Assembly: GCA_004352715.1 (NCBI GenBank)
Contig: SCFE01000015.1
Location: forward strand, 614,803-678,802
Length of the DNA stretch: 64,000 nucleotides
Source of the DNA: Hofstenia miamia
Lineage: Eukaryota > Xenacoelomorpha > Acoela
Direction: 5' to 3'
This document shows, piece by piece, positions 24,261-36,201 of the stretch. Position 1 is the first letter of the stretch. Each line of letters starts with the position of its first letter. Made by a program: the position numbers and the translations under genes. The notes under the pieces were generated by a model, which searched no databases, was not told where the DNA came from, and was given only the letters and a program-made list of their open reading frames with translations.

Positions 24261-26210
24261 TTAAATATTTTCACATTATCAAGGTAAAAAAACTCAGTTT
24301 ACACCCCTGCTCCTATCCATGCAATGTCGGAGCCTATCGACGAAGTTTTATCGAACTGTTAACAGCAATAGGATTGATGTTTCATGTTAACAGCTTTTTT
24401 ACCTGTTAACAACAAAATGAAAAGCCTTTTATATTAAAAAATTCGGGTAAAATTGAAATAATTATAATAAAAATATTTCATGAAAATTCGACATCTTACT
24501 ACATTATCTGAATATTTCAACTAGACGGATCCGACAGCACGTCCAGCATCAGTGTGGATAAAGTTAACTCCATTAAGCAATGCATAAGTTTAATGAAGAC
24601 AAATTCTCATGACTTCTTCAGATTGCAGATTAATGATATATGCTTGCTCATGTGGCTCATGGCCTAATATTACCTCTAGGAATTTCTTTGTGATTCCTCA
24701 AAATTTATTTAGATCATATACTTAGTGAATTTACATTTTAGGTAGCTTTCTAAGAATTAGATTAAAAATTTCAAAGAAAAATAACGATGAACAGTTCCGA
24801 ACTTTTCTTTGATCAATATTCTTATCGAGTAAGAAATCGTCAGTTTTGTTAAATCGTTTTTTACCAACTAAGAAACTTAATGACATGCTCTATGATAAGC
24901 ATATTCAAAACACACTCACTATTTTTAGGACACTACGAAGTGATTTGACAACACCGTTTTGTTTTTGTAACATGCTTTTTACGTTGGTTATTTAATATTA
25001 TTTCTAACTTGTAAACAAATAAATAAATAATGTTATGTTCTGAGAATGGATATTTTTAAGAATAATTTTAGGTTTATTGTTTTAATGAAAGAGTGAACAT
25101 AACAACACAGATGAAAATTCAACAAACTCGAACATAAAAAATATTCTTCATACAATAGTAGTAAATATTGACAGAATTCAACAGCAAAATATATCTATGT
25201 ATTTCTCTATAGAACGTTATTGAGCTGATATAATTAGTTAAAGTCGATTAAGAAACTGAAGCCATATCTAAGATCATGTTGAGGAAAATTGAATATAATT
25301 TAAATAATTATTTCAAAAATTCCACATTCTTTTCTTATTCAGAAAGCCTTAGGAATTTACCATTACAATCGATAACATAAAATTAACGTGGGAAAATGTG
25401 TTAGCTCCATATAATGCAATTTCCATCACACATGACTTTTTTACTTAGGTCAACAACAACAAAAATGCATCTAAACCGACAAAGTTTCCATAGTCTAAGA
25501 CTTTAGGCAAAATGTTATCAAAAAATGCTACACAGAGACTTTTATTTCATCAGGCTTATGTAGAGGTAATTTTGAGTTGCTGAAATCAGCCCATTCACCA
25601 AATCAATGTTTTGATAATGAGGCTGAGATAGAAGGCCGATTAGATCTTTAAATTTTCGAGAAATATATTCATGTACTATGTATATACGACGTGTACCTCA
25701 AAAAAAACGTTAACTGATGATGTCTCTTTTACCACACAAAATTCAATATGATCTGTAATGTTCGGAATTTAGTAGCTGCACGAAGAAATCATTGTAATAA
25801 TAAAGTCTATGGATTTGCAATTATGCTCGTATTTCTATTATTGTATTTGGGAATTTAAATAAAACTTGTCTAAATAATCACATTATCTATTTAATCAAAT
25901 TTCAAATTCACTTTTTGAATCCCCCTTCTCTCCCTGAAATATTCATTTTTTATCTCATTAATAAGAAATATGAAAAGACATATATGAAGATTTTAACAGC
26001 GATCATATTCTATGTATTAGAATTGCAATATCCTCATTTAACTTCATATGTATAAAGAAATTTCATCACGGTTTACATTGTGGCTTTTAAGTTTGTAAAG
26101 TTATTTAGTTCTCAGTCTTGATTCGATTGTCTTTTAATAGTCTGCCTATTCCCTACTCAGGTATTTCATCAATTTAAGTAAAATACACTTTATTACCTTA
26201 TATATATATA
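24261..26210. other. Intergenic, no gene seen
   Basis: AT-rich sequence without recognisable coding or repeat structure, ending in a short TA array at 26200-26210 next to the mariner insertion. Confidence 0.45.
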
Positions 26211-27472
26211 CCCCTCTGGTCAAAAAGTAAGTTTCCGTTTCCAAGTAGCAAACAATAAATGATCCAATAAAGTTAATATTAATACAAAAGCAGCTATAAA
26301 CTATTCGACATAATCACCATTGAGTTCCACGCATTTCTCCCAGCGCCGCACCAGGGGGACAAATCAATGCGATATTTCCTGACTTGAAATTTGCCGAAGT
26401 GAAACATTAAGTGCATTGTTGATTTCTTCAATTGTCGAAAACGACTGACCGTGTATCGACTCCTTGATTTTGGGGAACAGAAAGAAGTCGCAGGGAGCAA
26501 AGTCAAGACAATACGGTGGATGAGGCAAGATGTCCCACTCTTATCGATTCAAGTAATCTTGCACAATTAGGCATCAATGTGCTGGAGCATTGTCGTGATG
26601 GGAAACAATGCGTTTATTTTTGCAATTTCTCACCAAACTAGGACGAAATCATCGAACGAGCACATCTTTGTAATATTCACCATTGACATATTGTCCAGTT
26701 GGAACAGCAGTGTTGAGCAGAATACCACGTTTGTCAAAAAAGACAATGTGCATAACCTTTGTTGATGGTTGTTTTTGCATGGCTTTCTTAGGTCTGGATG
26801 CACCAACATCGCTTTACTCTGTTGACTGTTGCTTCAGAAGAGGATCCCAACTGTAAACCCACGTTTCGTAACAATCTGACTAAAAAACATTGATCTGCCC
26901 GATAGTGCTGCCAATTGGTTCGGCAGAGTTAGATACGCATCTGCTTTTATTCGTCGGACAACAAGTGTGGTACCCACTTTGCATATTTCCTTGATTTGTG
27001 CAATATCTTGTTTTGCCAGCTCATCAATTCTGCATCGATTGTCTTCCTCCAAAAGTTGTTGTGTTCTGGTCATGTTGGCATCTGCTGTTGCTTCGATTGG
27101 CCGCCCACCCCGCTGTTCATCATGCAATATTCCTCCTACAATTTCTCTGACCCATTTTTCTTACTGTTTGGCCAGATGGCGTATTCTCTCCCATGACGTT
27201 CCATAGCTGTTGATGAATATTGTCGTATCACAATGTTAGTTATAAAAGAATTTGGTTATGACGCGAGTATCATATTTTGAATCATTGCTTTTACTTCCAG
27301 ATATTTGGAAAGTAAAAAATTCAATCTAAAATTTTGAATGCATGTAATTAAATATATTTCTGTCAATCAATCAAAAATCTCATTAACTTTCAAAATATAA
27401 AATAACTGCAAGTATGCATTTAAGCATGCAGGCACACATGTACACCGAAACTTACTTATTGACTTAACCACG
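26211..27472 (-). mobile_element. Mariner element, full-length but inactive
   Basis: A 1262-bp unit, the usual mariner size. Inverted ends: left ggtcaaaaagtaagtttc at 26218, right the inverted form of agtcaataagtaagtttc near 27468, each with TA just outside. The transposase on the minus strand is broken into several frames. At 27100-26840 it reads RPIEATADANMTRTQQLLEE and DNRCRIDELAKQ, the mariner second helix-turn-helix region; at about 26500-26290 another frame gives the C-terminal part. Several frameshifts and stops are present, so it cannot encode an active enzyme, but the ends could still be acted on by a related transposase. Confidence 0.8.
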
Positions 27473-28193
27473 TACTTATAATGAACGTGGGAAATTTTGA
27501 AGTACCATTTGAAAACTGAATTATAGATTTTTTATGAACGAATGGAATCTTAAATTTTCATGAAAATTTTTTGTGTGTTCATCTTTGATCTGTAGCAACA
27601 CCTCTCATATCATTCCTTTAAATATCCATTCCCCATGCACATGATTGTGTATTATCTACCCTCCTACAACATTTCAGAAAAATGGGAAAATGAACTTTGA
27701 GGAAATTGTATTTTTTCTTTATTTAAGATCACTTCACTGTTTTGTTCTACTGGTTGGCGTTGTAAGGTGAAGAAACAAGTCCTATGAATTATTCTAAGCA
27801 AACTGAATTGGTTAACCTAATAATATTCATTTTTGCACTAAATGAACTTTTTGAAGGCAAAAACGACGATTATACATGTAAATCAAAAATATCTCTAAGT
27901 GAAATGTGGCATTATTTTAATTTGATAATTTTCTGGTAGATGAATGTGCCAATGAAGCTCAATTTTCTTACTAGTGCCATCCCTGCAAATTAATAATCGT
28001 TAAGGTATTTTAAATATACATAAAGGAGAAATTACACGTAATAAATAATAAATAATAAAAAAAATTTAACTTCAATGAATATTGAATGTTTTGGCTAAAC
28101 TACAATAACGAATTTTCATTGAAATCTATAATCGATGTACATGTATATAATTTATCATCTTTTGTAAGAAGATTATTTACTAAAATAAAAAGA
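27473..28193. other. 3' flank of ANKAR gene
   Basis: No gene. On the minus strand a possible AATAAA poly(A) signal lies near 27719-27724, about 470 bases after the ANKAR stop; the exact 3' end is uncertain. Confidence 0.35.
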
Positions 28194-28593
28194 TTAGAAG
28201 CTATCAGCAATAGTAACAGTCTTTCGCGAAGCAGTTGTCGGTCTCATACTTTGTGATGTCGATTGACGAGTTTTTGAAGAAATGGCAGAATTGATGCTAG
28301 ACCTTTGCCCACTACTACTTCTGGTACTTCTAGCTGATTTGCTTCGTTCCTTTATTGGTGGACCTCCCATGCACTCAAGAGAATGCATTGGACAGCCAAT
28401 AATAAGTTCGCAGTCAAAGTTCTTTACAAACGCTTTCGATATTTTCGAGTCTTCTGTTAGGTTTGATTGCATTAGATGGTACAATTGGGGTTGAGCTCTG
28501 CAGGTGGTTGTAATAACTCTTGCAGCTAAGGAGTTGTACGAAAGATATCCTAAAGCGATTGCAGAAGCCTTTCGCACTTCAATATTGCTTGAC
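28194..28593 (-). CDS. ANKAR: ANKAR homologue, terminal exon (exon 11 of those seen)
   Basis: Last coding exon, visible residues about 1221-1353, after acceptor cctgtttag, ending with TAA at 28194. It starts with SNIEVRKASAIALGYLSYN, the end of the last armadillo repeat, then a linker with the cysteine pair around CELIIGCPMHSLEC. It closes with a basic, serine/threonine-rich tail (RSKSARSTRSSSGQRSS and on) of low complexity, as in vertebrate ANKAR. ANKAR proteins combine ankyrin and armadillo repeats and are poorly characterised; a scaffold role is inferred only from the repeats. Confidence 0.85.
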
Positions 28594-29341
28594 CTAAACA
28601 GGAAATACACAAACATAGATTTCAACATAATCAGGATTTTGATAATATCAAAAAATTAATAATCACATGTAATTAAAATCTCACAGTGACTTCGACTGTT
28701 TCAATAGATTGATTTATCCTCTTAATTTTCAAAGAAAAATTATAAACTTTAGTACTATTGTAACCTATTAAGAGAAAAGAGAAAAATTTATTTGGAGAAA
28801 TTTTTTTACAAAGCATGTAAAACTCAATTATCCAAGACATCCTAAATCTTATACTTTTAAGACCCGATCCCACTCCGATACCCATTGGTAGCCAGGCTTG
28901 TTTGACGACACTGATGAGAATTTTAGCATGTATTCTTCAATCACATTTCAACTACATTTTTTGAATAAACCACCAGTTCTACTGAATTGGTCTTGAAGAC
29001 AGAGCTGAATAATATCATTGCAATCATTGTGTGACATGAAACATTAAGTATCTTTATTTTGATCAACAGGATCAATATTCGTTGTAGAAACATGGTCATA
29101 CAAATATTGTGGGTCCTATGTAAAAATACAATCACTGTTTTTCTAAAGTAGTTATTGTAAGCACGACTAAAAAAATTAGTTTTACATTTTGCTATGTTTG
29201 AACAATTATTAGGCTTTAATTAGGAAAAATAATATCAGACTAAATGTGATTTTTGGAAAAGTTTCATTTGAACATTGTATTTGATACCAATCTTCTTAGA
29301 GTTAGCTCAAAGACATTAAAGTTAATTCTACTCCAAATTAC
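28594..29341. other. ANKAR intron
   Basis: AT-rich intron; short open frames at 28673-28885 and 28941-29135 are not supported as exons. Confidence 0.6.
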
Positions 29342-29614
29342 CTCATATTTTTAATGCATTTCTCCACACATCCGCTTGTGACAAAAGTGTCAGGTATGCC
29401 GATTCTAGTATGACACAAACTTGCAATGAAGTTTGCGGTCCAGATCTTGCATTCTTCATTGGAGGATGTAAGTCCATCAGTAATGATGGTAACTGACCTT
29501 GTTGTTAGATCAACCTGATCTGCTCCAATGATAATGGGTGCCAAAATCATCGACATAAAAGCAGCTCTTGACTGTATTACATCATCTGTATGTTGCAAAA
29601 ATTCTTCAAAATAT
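29342..29614 (-). CDS. ANKAR: ANKAR homologue, exon 10
   Basis: Armadillo-repeat exon, visible residues about 1130-1220. The acceptor is tatttatag at 29615, chosen because only this one keeps the frame from the previous exon (YFEEFLQHTDDVIQSRAAFM). The donor is gtaatt. It contains a helix-rich stretch SRAAFMSMILAPIIIGADQV and ANFIASLCHTRIGIPD. Seventy-six bases of it (29500-29575) recur at 30368-30443 as a non-functional copy. Confidence 0.85.
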
Positions 29615-29701
29615 CTATAAATATACTTAGGTAAAAAATTGTTTAGCAAATAATATACTCTAGGATCTTTTAATTTCTTTTTAGTCAAAAACAATTGGGT
29701 A

Positions 29702-29717
29702 NNNNNNNNNNNNNNNN
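29702..29717. other. Assembly gap (16 N)
   Basis: Short run of N at the edge of the first duplicated unit, so the duplication joint here is not sequenced through. Confidence 0.99.
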
Positions 29718-30366
29718 AACATAAAGTTTAATCATTAAGTATTAATTCCAAATCTTCCTTCAAAAGTGAAAAGCTGTGTAAAAAAATTTTTAAGCATTCT
29801 AAAATGTATTCCAATGATTGGTGCAGTACTATGCATAATATCATTGTTATAAAATGAAATTGGACCAATTTCTTATTGTAAATGTAAACAACCTTCTGTA
29901 GACTTTGACTATTACATTTCCTATAAAACAAATGGAAGGTAAATCATCATTTCAATGGCCTGCAAAAAATTAGTTGATTTCAAAAAATGTAATAGGGTTT
30001 TGAATTTCCGAGTAAATAGTTTATATATATATAAATATATATATATATTTATATATATATATATACCACTGTAATTCCATAATCAATATTTTTTAAATGC
30101 CCGCAGCGTCAATAATTATAAAGTATTAAGAACTTATTTTGTATTGTATGTTGCCTCATTTTTGAATGTTTGAATGTTTAGTTTTTATACATTTTAATGA
30201 ATCATTAATGGTGGCCAGCGGACGACGTGTTGTTTTTGTCTCATCTTTGTTTTTTGAAATTTAATCAGAAGCTATTGACTAAATTTTTATAAAGAAAATT
30301 TGTCTTAGCAATATTTTGGGCTCTTAATATGTAAAACAGGCTGAATTATATAAAAATCAAGCTGTT
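29718..30366. repeat. Duplicated intron unit, copy A
   Basis: 649 bases nearly identical to 30750-31396; the only difference I see is two bases in the internal TA array. It lies in the ANKAR intron between exons 9 and 10. A 67-codon frame inside occurs in both copies and is not evidence of a gene. Confidence 0.9.
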
Positions 30367-30367
30367 G

Positions 30368-30443
30368 TGTTGTTAGATCAACCTGATCTGCTCCAATGAT
30401 AATGGGTGCCAAAATCATCGACATAAAAGCAGCTCTTGACTGT
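30368..30443 (-). pseudogene. Copied fragment of ANKAR exon 10
   Basis: Seventy-six bases identical to 29500-29575 inside exon 10 (encoding SRAAFMSMILAPIIIGADQV). They are embedded in intron sequence between duplicated unit A and a MITE fragment. It has no flanking splice sites in phase, so it is not an exon. Confidence 0.85.
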
Positions 30444-30655
30444 GCAAAGTCCCCCGTCAGGTTTCCAAATTTGATTTTGACTGGATAAATCAAAAAAAAT
30501 TTCGTAAAAAATTGAAAAATTTAAAATCTAGGAACGTGAAATGCAATTTAGGTTCTATTTTCTCAATATTTTCAAAAATTTTCGCGCGGCTTCGCCCCGC
30601 ATTGGGTAATGACGATGATGTCCCCCGTAAGAAAATACTACGTACGCCCCTCATC
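30444..30655. mobile_element. Truncated hAT MITE copy
   Basis: About 80-90 percent identical by eye to 53075-53296 (gtcaggtttccaaatttgat, ggcttcgccccgcattg, acgtacgcccct). The left terminal part is missing: the sequence starts abruptly after the copied exon fragment, so the duplication joint runs through this element. Confidence 0.75.
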
Positions 30656-30749
30656 AAAAATGGTTAATTTTTATTAAATTAGAATCTTGTAAGACATTAA
30701 GTGAAATATTATATATCTAAGACTTTGAAAAAAGACATTCAAATTTTTT

Positions 30750-31396
30750 AACATAAAGTTTAATCATTAAGTATTAATTCCAAATCTTCCTTCAAAAGTG
30801 AAAAGCTGTGTAAAAAAATTTTTAAGCATTCTAAAATGTATTCCAATGATTGGTGCAGTACTATGCATAATATCATTGTTATAAAATGAAATTGGACCAA
30901 TTTCTTATTGTAAATGTAAACAACCTTCTGTAGACTTTGACTATTACATTTCCTATAAAACAAATGGAAGGTAAATCATCATTTCAATGGCCTGCAAAAA
31001 ATTAGTTGATTTCAAAAAATGTAATAGGGTTTTGAATTTCCGAGTAAATAGTTTATATATATATAAATATATATATATTTATATATATATATATACCACT
31101 GTAATTCCATAATCAATATTTTTTAAATGCCCGCAGCGTCAATAATTATAAAGTATTAAGAACTTATTTTGTATTGTATGTTGCCTCATTTTTGAATGTT
31201 TGAATGTTTAGTTTTTATACATTTTAATGAATCATTAATGGTGGCCAGCGGACGACGTGTTGTTTTTGTCTCATCTTTGTTTTTTGAAATTTAATCAGAA
31301 GCTATTGACTAAATTTTTATAAAGAAAATTTGTCTTAGCAATATTTTGGGCTCTTAATATGTAAAACAGGCTGAATTATATAAAAATCAAGCTGTT
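30750..31396. repeat. Duplicated intron unit, copy B
   Basis: 647-base partner of 29718-30366. The end at 31396 runs on into unduplicated intron. Both copies hold the palindromic TA array near their middle. Confidence 0.9.
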
Positions 31397-31548
31397 TGCA
31401 GGAGGTGTATTATCATACTGTAAATAAAATTCTCCTATCAAAAATGCCCATTTAATATGTCATTCCTTCTTATATTTTTCACACTATAGACATCCTGGAG
31501 ACATGAACTTACTTGCATTTGTTAGAATTTTTCAAAATCTAAATTTAC

Positions 31549-31782
31549 CCCATCCTAAGTGTGCCAACCTTCTTTATTGCTCGTTGTTGTGATACGTTAT
31601 TAAAAGCAAACATAGTTAGAGAAATTGCTGCCTTGAATCTGGTACTTTCAGTTGTGTCATTCAATAAGCGCAGGGTGGCTTTGAGATAAGAACGCTTTGT
31701 TTCCTTGAGTCTTTCTATGTTTTCTGAATTGTTCAACGTTAAACAGGCCAATGTACGAGAAGCCTCTGCACACACATCAGAA
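31549..31782 (-). CDS. ANKAR: ANKAR homologue, exon 9
   Basis: Armadillo-repeat exon, visible residues about 1052-1129. It starts after acceptor taacatttag as SDVCAEASRTLACLTLNN, a classic armadillo helix pattern, and ends with KKVGTLRMG before donor gtaaat. It leaves two bases of a codon, completed to glycine by exon 10 across the duplicated intron. Confidence 0.88.
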
Positions 31783-32829
31783 CTAAATGTTAAATATGCC
31801 AATCAATTAAAATATTCACATTGATATTTATATTATTTTATTTAAATGTCTAATATAAAAATATTTGTACAAAGTTATGATTTACAAATTGGTAACTAAA
31901 GGTAAATCTACAAGTACTTTCAGGACTAGAGATAAAGGTATTACTCCGTTATTTGCTCTATCTACAAGAACATTAGGACAGAAAATATGCTGAATTGGGA
32001 AGAATTGAAGTAACTCCGTTGAAAAATTGATAAAAAAATTACCTGTTAACAAAGAAAATTCGTGAAAAAAATGTTTACTAATTTGGAAGATTTAGAATCC
32101 AAATAGCAATTCAATATTATTGATTATTTTAGAGTTTTCCGATCACATTTAAAGCGAGCTTTTGTAGTAGATTCTTAGGGTCTACATAGTTTTAGGAAAA
32201 TGTCATATTCAATTGCCCCAGTAAAGAGTCTAGTCCTATAAAAGGATGTGAAAATAAATTTGTATTTCACAGAAACTTTATTTTCTGGAAATTGGTAGGG
32301 TTGATAAATGTATACTTTTGTTTTCATTAACAATTTAACAAATAATTTAAGTATCCACATGCATTAATAATATTGAAATAAATCAAATTTCATCATATTT
32401 CTTACTTACACGACATAAAAACCAGAACTTGGCATGCTATTTGTTGACAGTTTCATCATTTCTCATAAATAATAAAATAATAATTCCTTTCCATTAAAAT
32501 TTCGATAAGGCAAAGGTGAATTAATGTTTCTGGTAAAGGGTTTTATCATCTCTTAAACGTCAGAAATATATAAGTTCCGTTAGATAATTTGTCAAAATGG
32601 TAATATTGAGGTTTAAAAATTTCATCTAGACACTTGCATCACATGTTTATACAACTGCCAATCAAAGGGTAGATGTGAGTGGGATAAGCGCAGAAGTAAT
32701 CGAATTTATATCAAATGATAATTTTAATATAAAAATCGGCAATTTGTACAAAAATCAATCATCTTGGCTAAAAAACAAATGATGAAGTTCGAAAGCGGGA
32801 ACACACTTGAACAGGATCAAATCAATTAC
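31783..32829. other. ANKAR intron
   Basis: AT-rich intron; a 61-codon frame at 32175-32360 has no splice support. Confidence 0.6.
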
Positions 32830-33158
32830 CTATATTCTTCTGATGACATTAGAATTCGAGTAATGAATGGTATTGTAAAACCATCATGCTCTTTTGCAAG
32901 AGCTAACTGTGTTGTTGGATTTGGTCTGAGGGCAACTCCATAACAGAGATTGCCAATTGCCTTGAGACACATCTGAAGCACTCGAGCATTTGATTTGGAT
33001 AGCCTCAGTAGGCGAATAATGGGGGATGTCGCGTGGTGTTGCTCCACCAGCGCAGTTTGTTGCACAACATCTTGACGCGTGAGTGCTATTAGGCATAAGC
33101 AACCAACGTACTGAAGATGGTGCGATGCAGACATTAGCATGTCTAGGATTCTACCAAC
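32830..33158 (-). CDS. ANKAR: ANKAR homologue, exon 8
   Basis: Armadillo-repeat exon, visible residues about 943-1051. It begins VGRILDMLMSASHHLQYVGC after acceptor gcacgtttag and ends MSSEEY before donor gtaatt. It carries two armadillo-type units, including ARVLQMCLKAIGNLCYGVAL. Confidence 0.88.
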
Positions 33159-33224
33159 CTAAACGTGCATCGTAGCATGAGTGAATAAATACATTTATTT
33201 TACCCCTATTTTACTGCTGATAAC

Positions 33225-33353
33225 CTTTTGCTGCACACGGGATTTTCCAGCCAATGCCCAAAGCGTATACGCTGCTTGCTCTTTCATTTCGAGACTCCAC
33301 ATATTTAGAAGCTTGATGAGGTAGACGTGCGCTTCCAGGTCTAAGATTTCTGC
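33225..33353 (-). CDS. ANKAR: ANKAR homologue, exon 7
   Basis: A 129-base exon, visible residues 900-942, phase 0 at both ends, acceptor aataatatag, donor gttatc. It reads AEILDLEAHVYLIKLLNMWS and then EMKEQAAYTLWALAGKSR, one armadillo repeat. Too short to stand out as an open frame; found by splice sites and repeat pattern. Confidence 0.85.
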
Positions 33354-33778
33354 CTATATTATTCGAAAAGTTATTTTAGTAAATATAATACGTTAAATAA
33401 TAGTAAAAATAATATAAAATAAAAAATCAAATGTATATAATAGAAGATACGAAAATCGAATTTAGCAATTTGAATATTTTGTAAGTTCATTGTGGTTTTT
33501 AATGGCAACAAAATAAATATACATTATTTCTATACAGTATCATGCATGAATACAATCACATTTATAATGTAATTTAAAAATTTTGCTTAAATGTTCAATA
33601 TATACCACATTTCAGCAAATCTCAACCACATGTCTTTGAAAACAAAAATTAAGAAACGAGAAATATAAATTGAGAAAAGCATAGAAAACAAAACATTACA
33701 GAGTGAATGTAATACAATTGGAAGTTCTCAGTGAAACGCAACTTGGTTTATTTAAAACACATTTGAACGAAAGTTTAC

Positions 33779-34058
33779 CTGAGTTGTTGGATTATCCGTT
33801 GCCAAGGCGCCTATTGCACCAGCTGCTTTGGTTTGTAGCTGTTTGTTGCGGGTCTTCATTAGGGAAATAATGTGCGGCATGCAACCTGCTGCTAGTAATC
33901 GGCACTGATTTTCAGAGTTTTTGTGACTGACAGAAGCAACAGCATCAGCAGCAACTGCTTTTAAGTTTTCTGATATTATTGCCAAAAATTCAACTAAATA
34001 ACTGTCCACTCCTGATTCCACTAGTTGCCTTTGATTTTCGCAATTATTTTCACAAAGA
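33779..34058 (-). CDS. ANKAR: ANKAR homologue, exon 6
   Basis: Armadillo-repeat exon, visible residues about 806-899, acceptor attgtttag, donor gtaaac. It includes NCENQRQLVESGVDSYLVEF and TKAAGAIGALATDNPTTQ, both typical armadillo segments. Confidence 0.9.
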
Positions 34059-34574
34059 CTAAACAATTAGATATTCACTATTATACCGTCAGTTGAACTA
34101 AATAAATTTTAAAAGATATAACAAATAGCAATTTTGTTATTTAGAAAGTTGTTAGGTAAAATTTTATTTAGTGCTAGTCAATAGCCACTTACATTTGCAA
34201 CCGCGTATTATCTTGTTTTACTATGCTGATTTTCTATTAAGAATATGATATTCTTATCTGTACTGATCTGTTACACCTCTAAGTCTTACATTCTTTACTT
34301 GCATTTTTTCGGATGAATATATTTTTGTTTACTGCTACTGTTTTCTGTCAACTTATTTAATTTTTAAAGAAATAATTAAGGATGTTGCAATTAATCAAAT
34401 AAATATTTTATAGTAAATTAATCGCTTGCATATTTTTCATGGTGTCTCACTGAGCTGCTATAGAAAGTAAAAATTGAAAAGTAAATATAATTCCTATATA
34501 CTAAAGCATATGTAATCTTATTAAGTAATTCAAGAAAATTTTAAATTTCAGTAAGCTTCATTTTAATGGGTAAC
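34059..34574. other. ANKAR intron
   Basis: AT-rich intron with no further feature. Confidence 0.7.
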
Positions 34575-34985
34575 CTTGAAATTAGATTAACACTGTTAAT
34601 CAGCACGTCTTCAACTTCTGAATTGAGAGCTGCCATAACAGATTGAATGACACCTTCATCCCGCAAGATGTCTCTCATTTCAGGCAATAATTTTGCTAGA
34701 TCCGCTAAGACAATGGCACAGCGTGATTCAATGTCCGGATGATAAGAGCTTTGCAGCAGTTTTATCATTTGAGAAGAACAGTTTGTCTCTTTCAGAACAC
34801 GACACACTTGAATATGTTGGGAGATATTGTTGATCATTGAGGCAGCTAATGCAATCACATCTGTGTCATAATATGAAAGCTGATTCACTATCACTGGAAT
34901 GGCTTTACACTCTAATATATCCTCCCAATAATTGGGATCTGCAATAGATAAAAATTCGAAGCATCGTAGACCACTAATTTTATAT
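34575..34985 (-). CDS. ANKAR: ANKAR homologue, exon 5
   Basis: Visible residues about 669-805, the change from ankyrin to armadillo repeats. The acceptor gtaatttag at 34986 is used. A nearer candidate (ctattgcag at 34940) would bring a stop into frame, whereas this one gives ISGLRCFEFLSIADPNYWED, a well-formed armadillo start. The donor is gttacc, ending NLIS. It contains VIALAASMINNISQHIQVC and CAIVLADLAKLLPEMRDIL. Confidence 0.88.
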
Positions 34986-35035
34986 CTAAATTACAAATAT
35001 TGAATATTATCGGTAATAAAGTAAAAATATATTAC

Positions 35036-35316
35036 TTCACGTCGTCTGAATTCACCATGCTCACTAGAAGCTCCCAAACAGGCAGTTCAGGGAATGCCTT
35101 TACTACGCAGTGCTTTACCACATTGGTGTGAACATTTAATGCAGCCAAGTGAATGAGGTTGTTGCCATTAACATCAGTGGCACCCATATCTGCACCCAAT
35201 GCGTAAAGGCACTTGATGGCGTTCAGTGCTCCAGACTGTGCGGCAAGTAGGAGTGGTGTGTAGTTTTCATCCGATTGAGTTGGAACATTAATCAACTCAC
35301 GATCTTTTCTGATCAT
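35036..35316 (-). CDS. ANKAR: ANKAR homologue, exon 4 (ankyrin repeats)
   Basis: Visible residues about 576-668. It starts MIRKDRELINVPTQSDENYT after acceptor atgtattag. Ankyrin hallmarks are clear: YTPLLLAAQSGALNAIKCLY and then GADMGATDVNGNNLIHLAAL. The donor is gtaata. Confidence 0.9.
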
Positions 35317-35967
35317 CTAATACATTATGTTGAAATGTGTTCACAAATCAAATGATGATGCATATGCTTTTAAATCAGATAGATATGATTAATTCAATTA
35401 CGGGACATAGATTGACGCGTATCATGTGAATTCGAACAAATTAACTAGACGATGTAAGTAGAATAATGTAGTTAGCAAAATTTTACATTTTTTGTACATT
35501 CATTGATACACAGAAATGTGTGATATTTAAATACAATTGTTTGCAATATTTTCAACTGTGGAATTGAAAAAATTTTCCAAGCTTCCGATGTGTCATTTGT
35601 AAGAAAGAAATAGACCCGGGATCGAAAAGTTTTCAAAAGTGGTGCTTTGTTTGAAATTTTGAAATAATTATTGCTTTCAATAAATTTTTCTTAATTTGAT
35701 TTCTTTGATATTTATCTTAAGAAAAATCGGATTAATTGATATTTATAGATTTTGCCTAAAGATTTGGCCAAGCCTGCAAAGTAATTGGACTTAAAAAAAT
35801 CAATATTTATTAATTTTTTGGTAAATTTTAAGGTCCTGTCGAAAAAGGTTTATGAAAAACGAATGGATAAGGGTTGCTTTCTGAAAGAGTTTCGTATTTT
35901 GACATAATATCTAAGCAATACAATCTCGAACGGTTTGGTTAGGAATCAATACTTTACTAAGTAATAC
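35317..35967. other. ANKAR intron
   Basis: No feature recognised besides AT-rich intron sequence. Confidence 0.6.
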
Positions 35968-36201
35968 CTTGTACAAAATACTGATGTGGTCAAAGTATGC
36001 AGCACAATGCACTGGTAGCCAACCACGCTTGTCAAATAACTTTTGAGAAGCGCGAAATGCTAGTAAGACATCTGTGGCCTCAAGGCTTCCATATGAAGCT
36101 GATAGGTGAAGTGCTGTAGAGCCTTGTAATTTGTGAAAATGCTGGTGTTGTCTAACATTGATGAAAATTCCATTTTGCAGCAGATAAAATATAATATTTG
36201 G
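35968..36201 (-). CDS. ANKAR: ANKAR homologue, exon 3 (ankyrin repeats)
   Basis: A 234-base exon, visible residues 498-575, phase 0 at both ends, acceptor tactttag, donor gtatta. It reads PNIIFYLLQNGIFINVRQHQ, then GSTALHLSASYGSLEATDVL and KRGWLPVHCAAYFDHISILY, two ankyrin repeats. Recognised by splice sites and the ankyrin pattern. Confidence 0.88.

Noticed and set aside
30305-30493. Extra ANKAR exon
   Set aside because: It is a copied 76-bp scrap of exon 10 without in-phase splice sites; exon 9 joins the real exon 10 in frame.
29728-30963. Identical 67-codon frames at 29728-29931 and 30760-30963 as a conserved gene
   Set aside because: Their identity comes from the recent duplication of intron sequence, not from selection.
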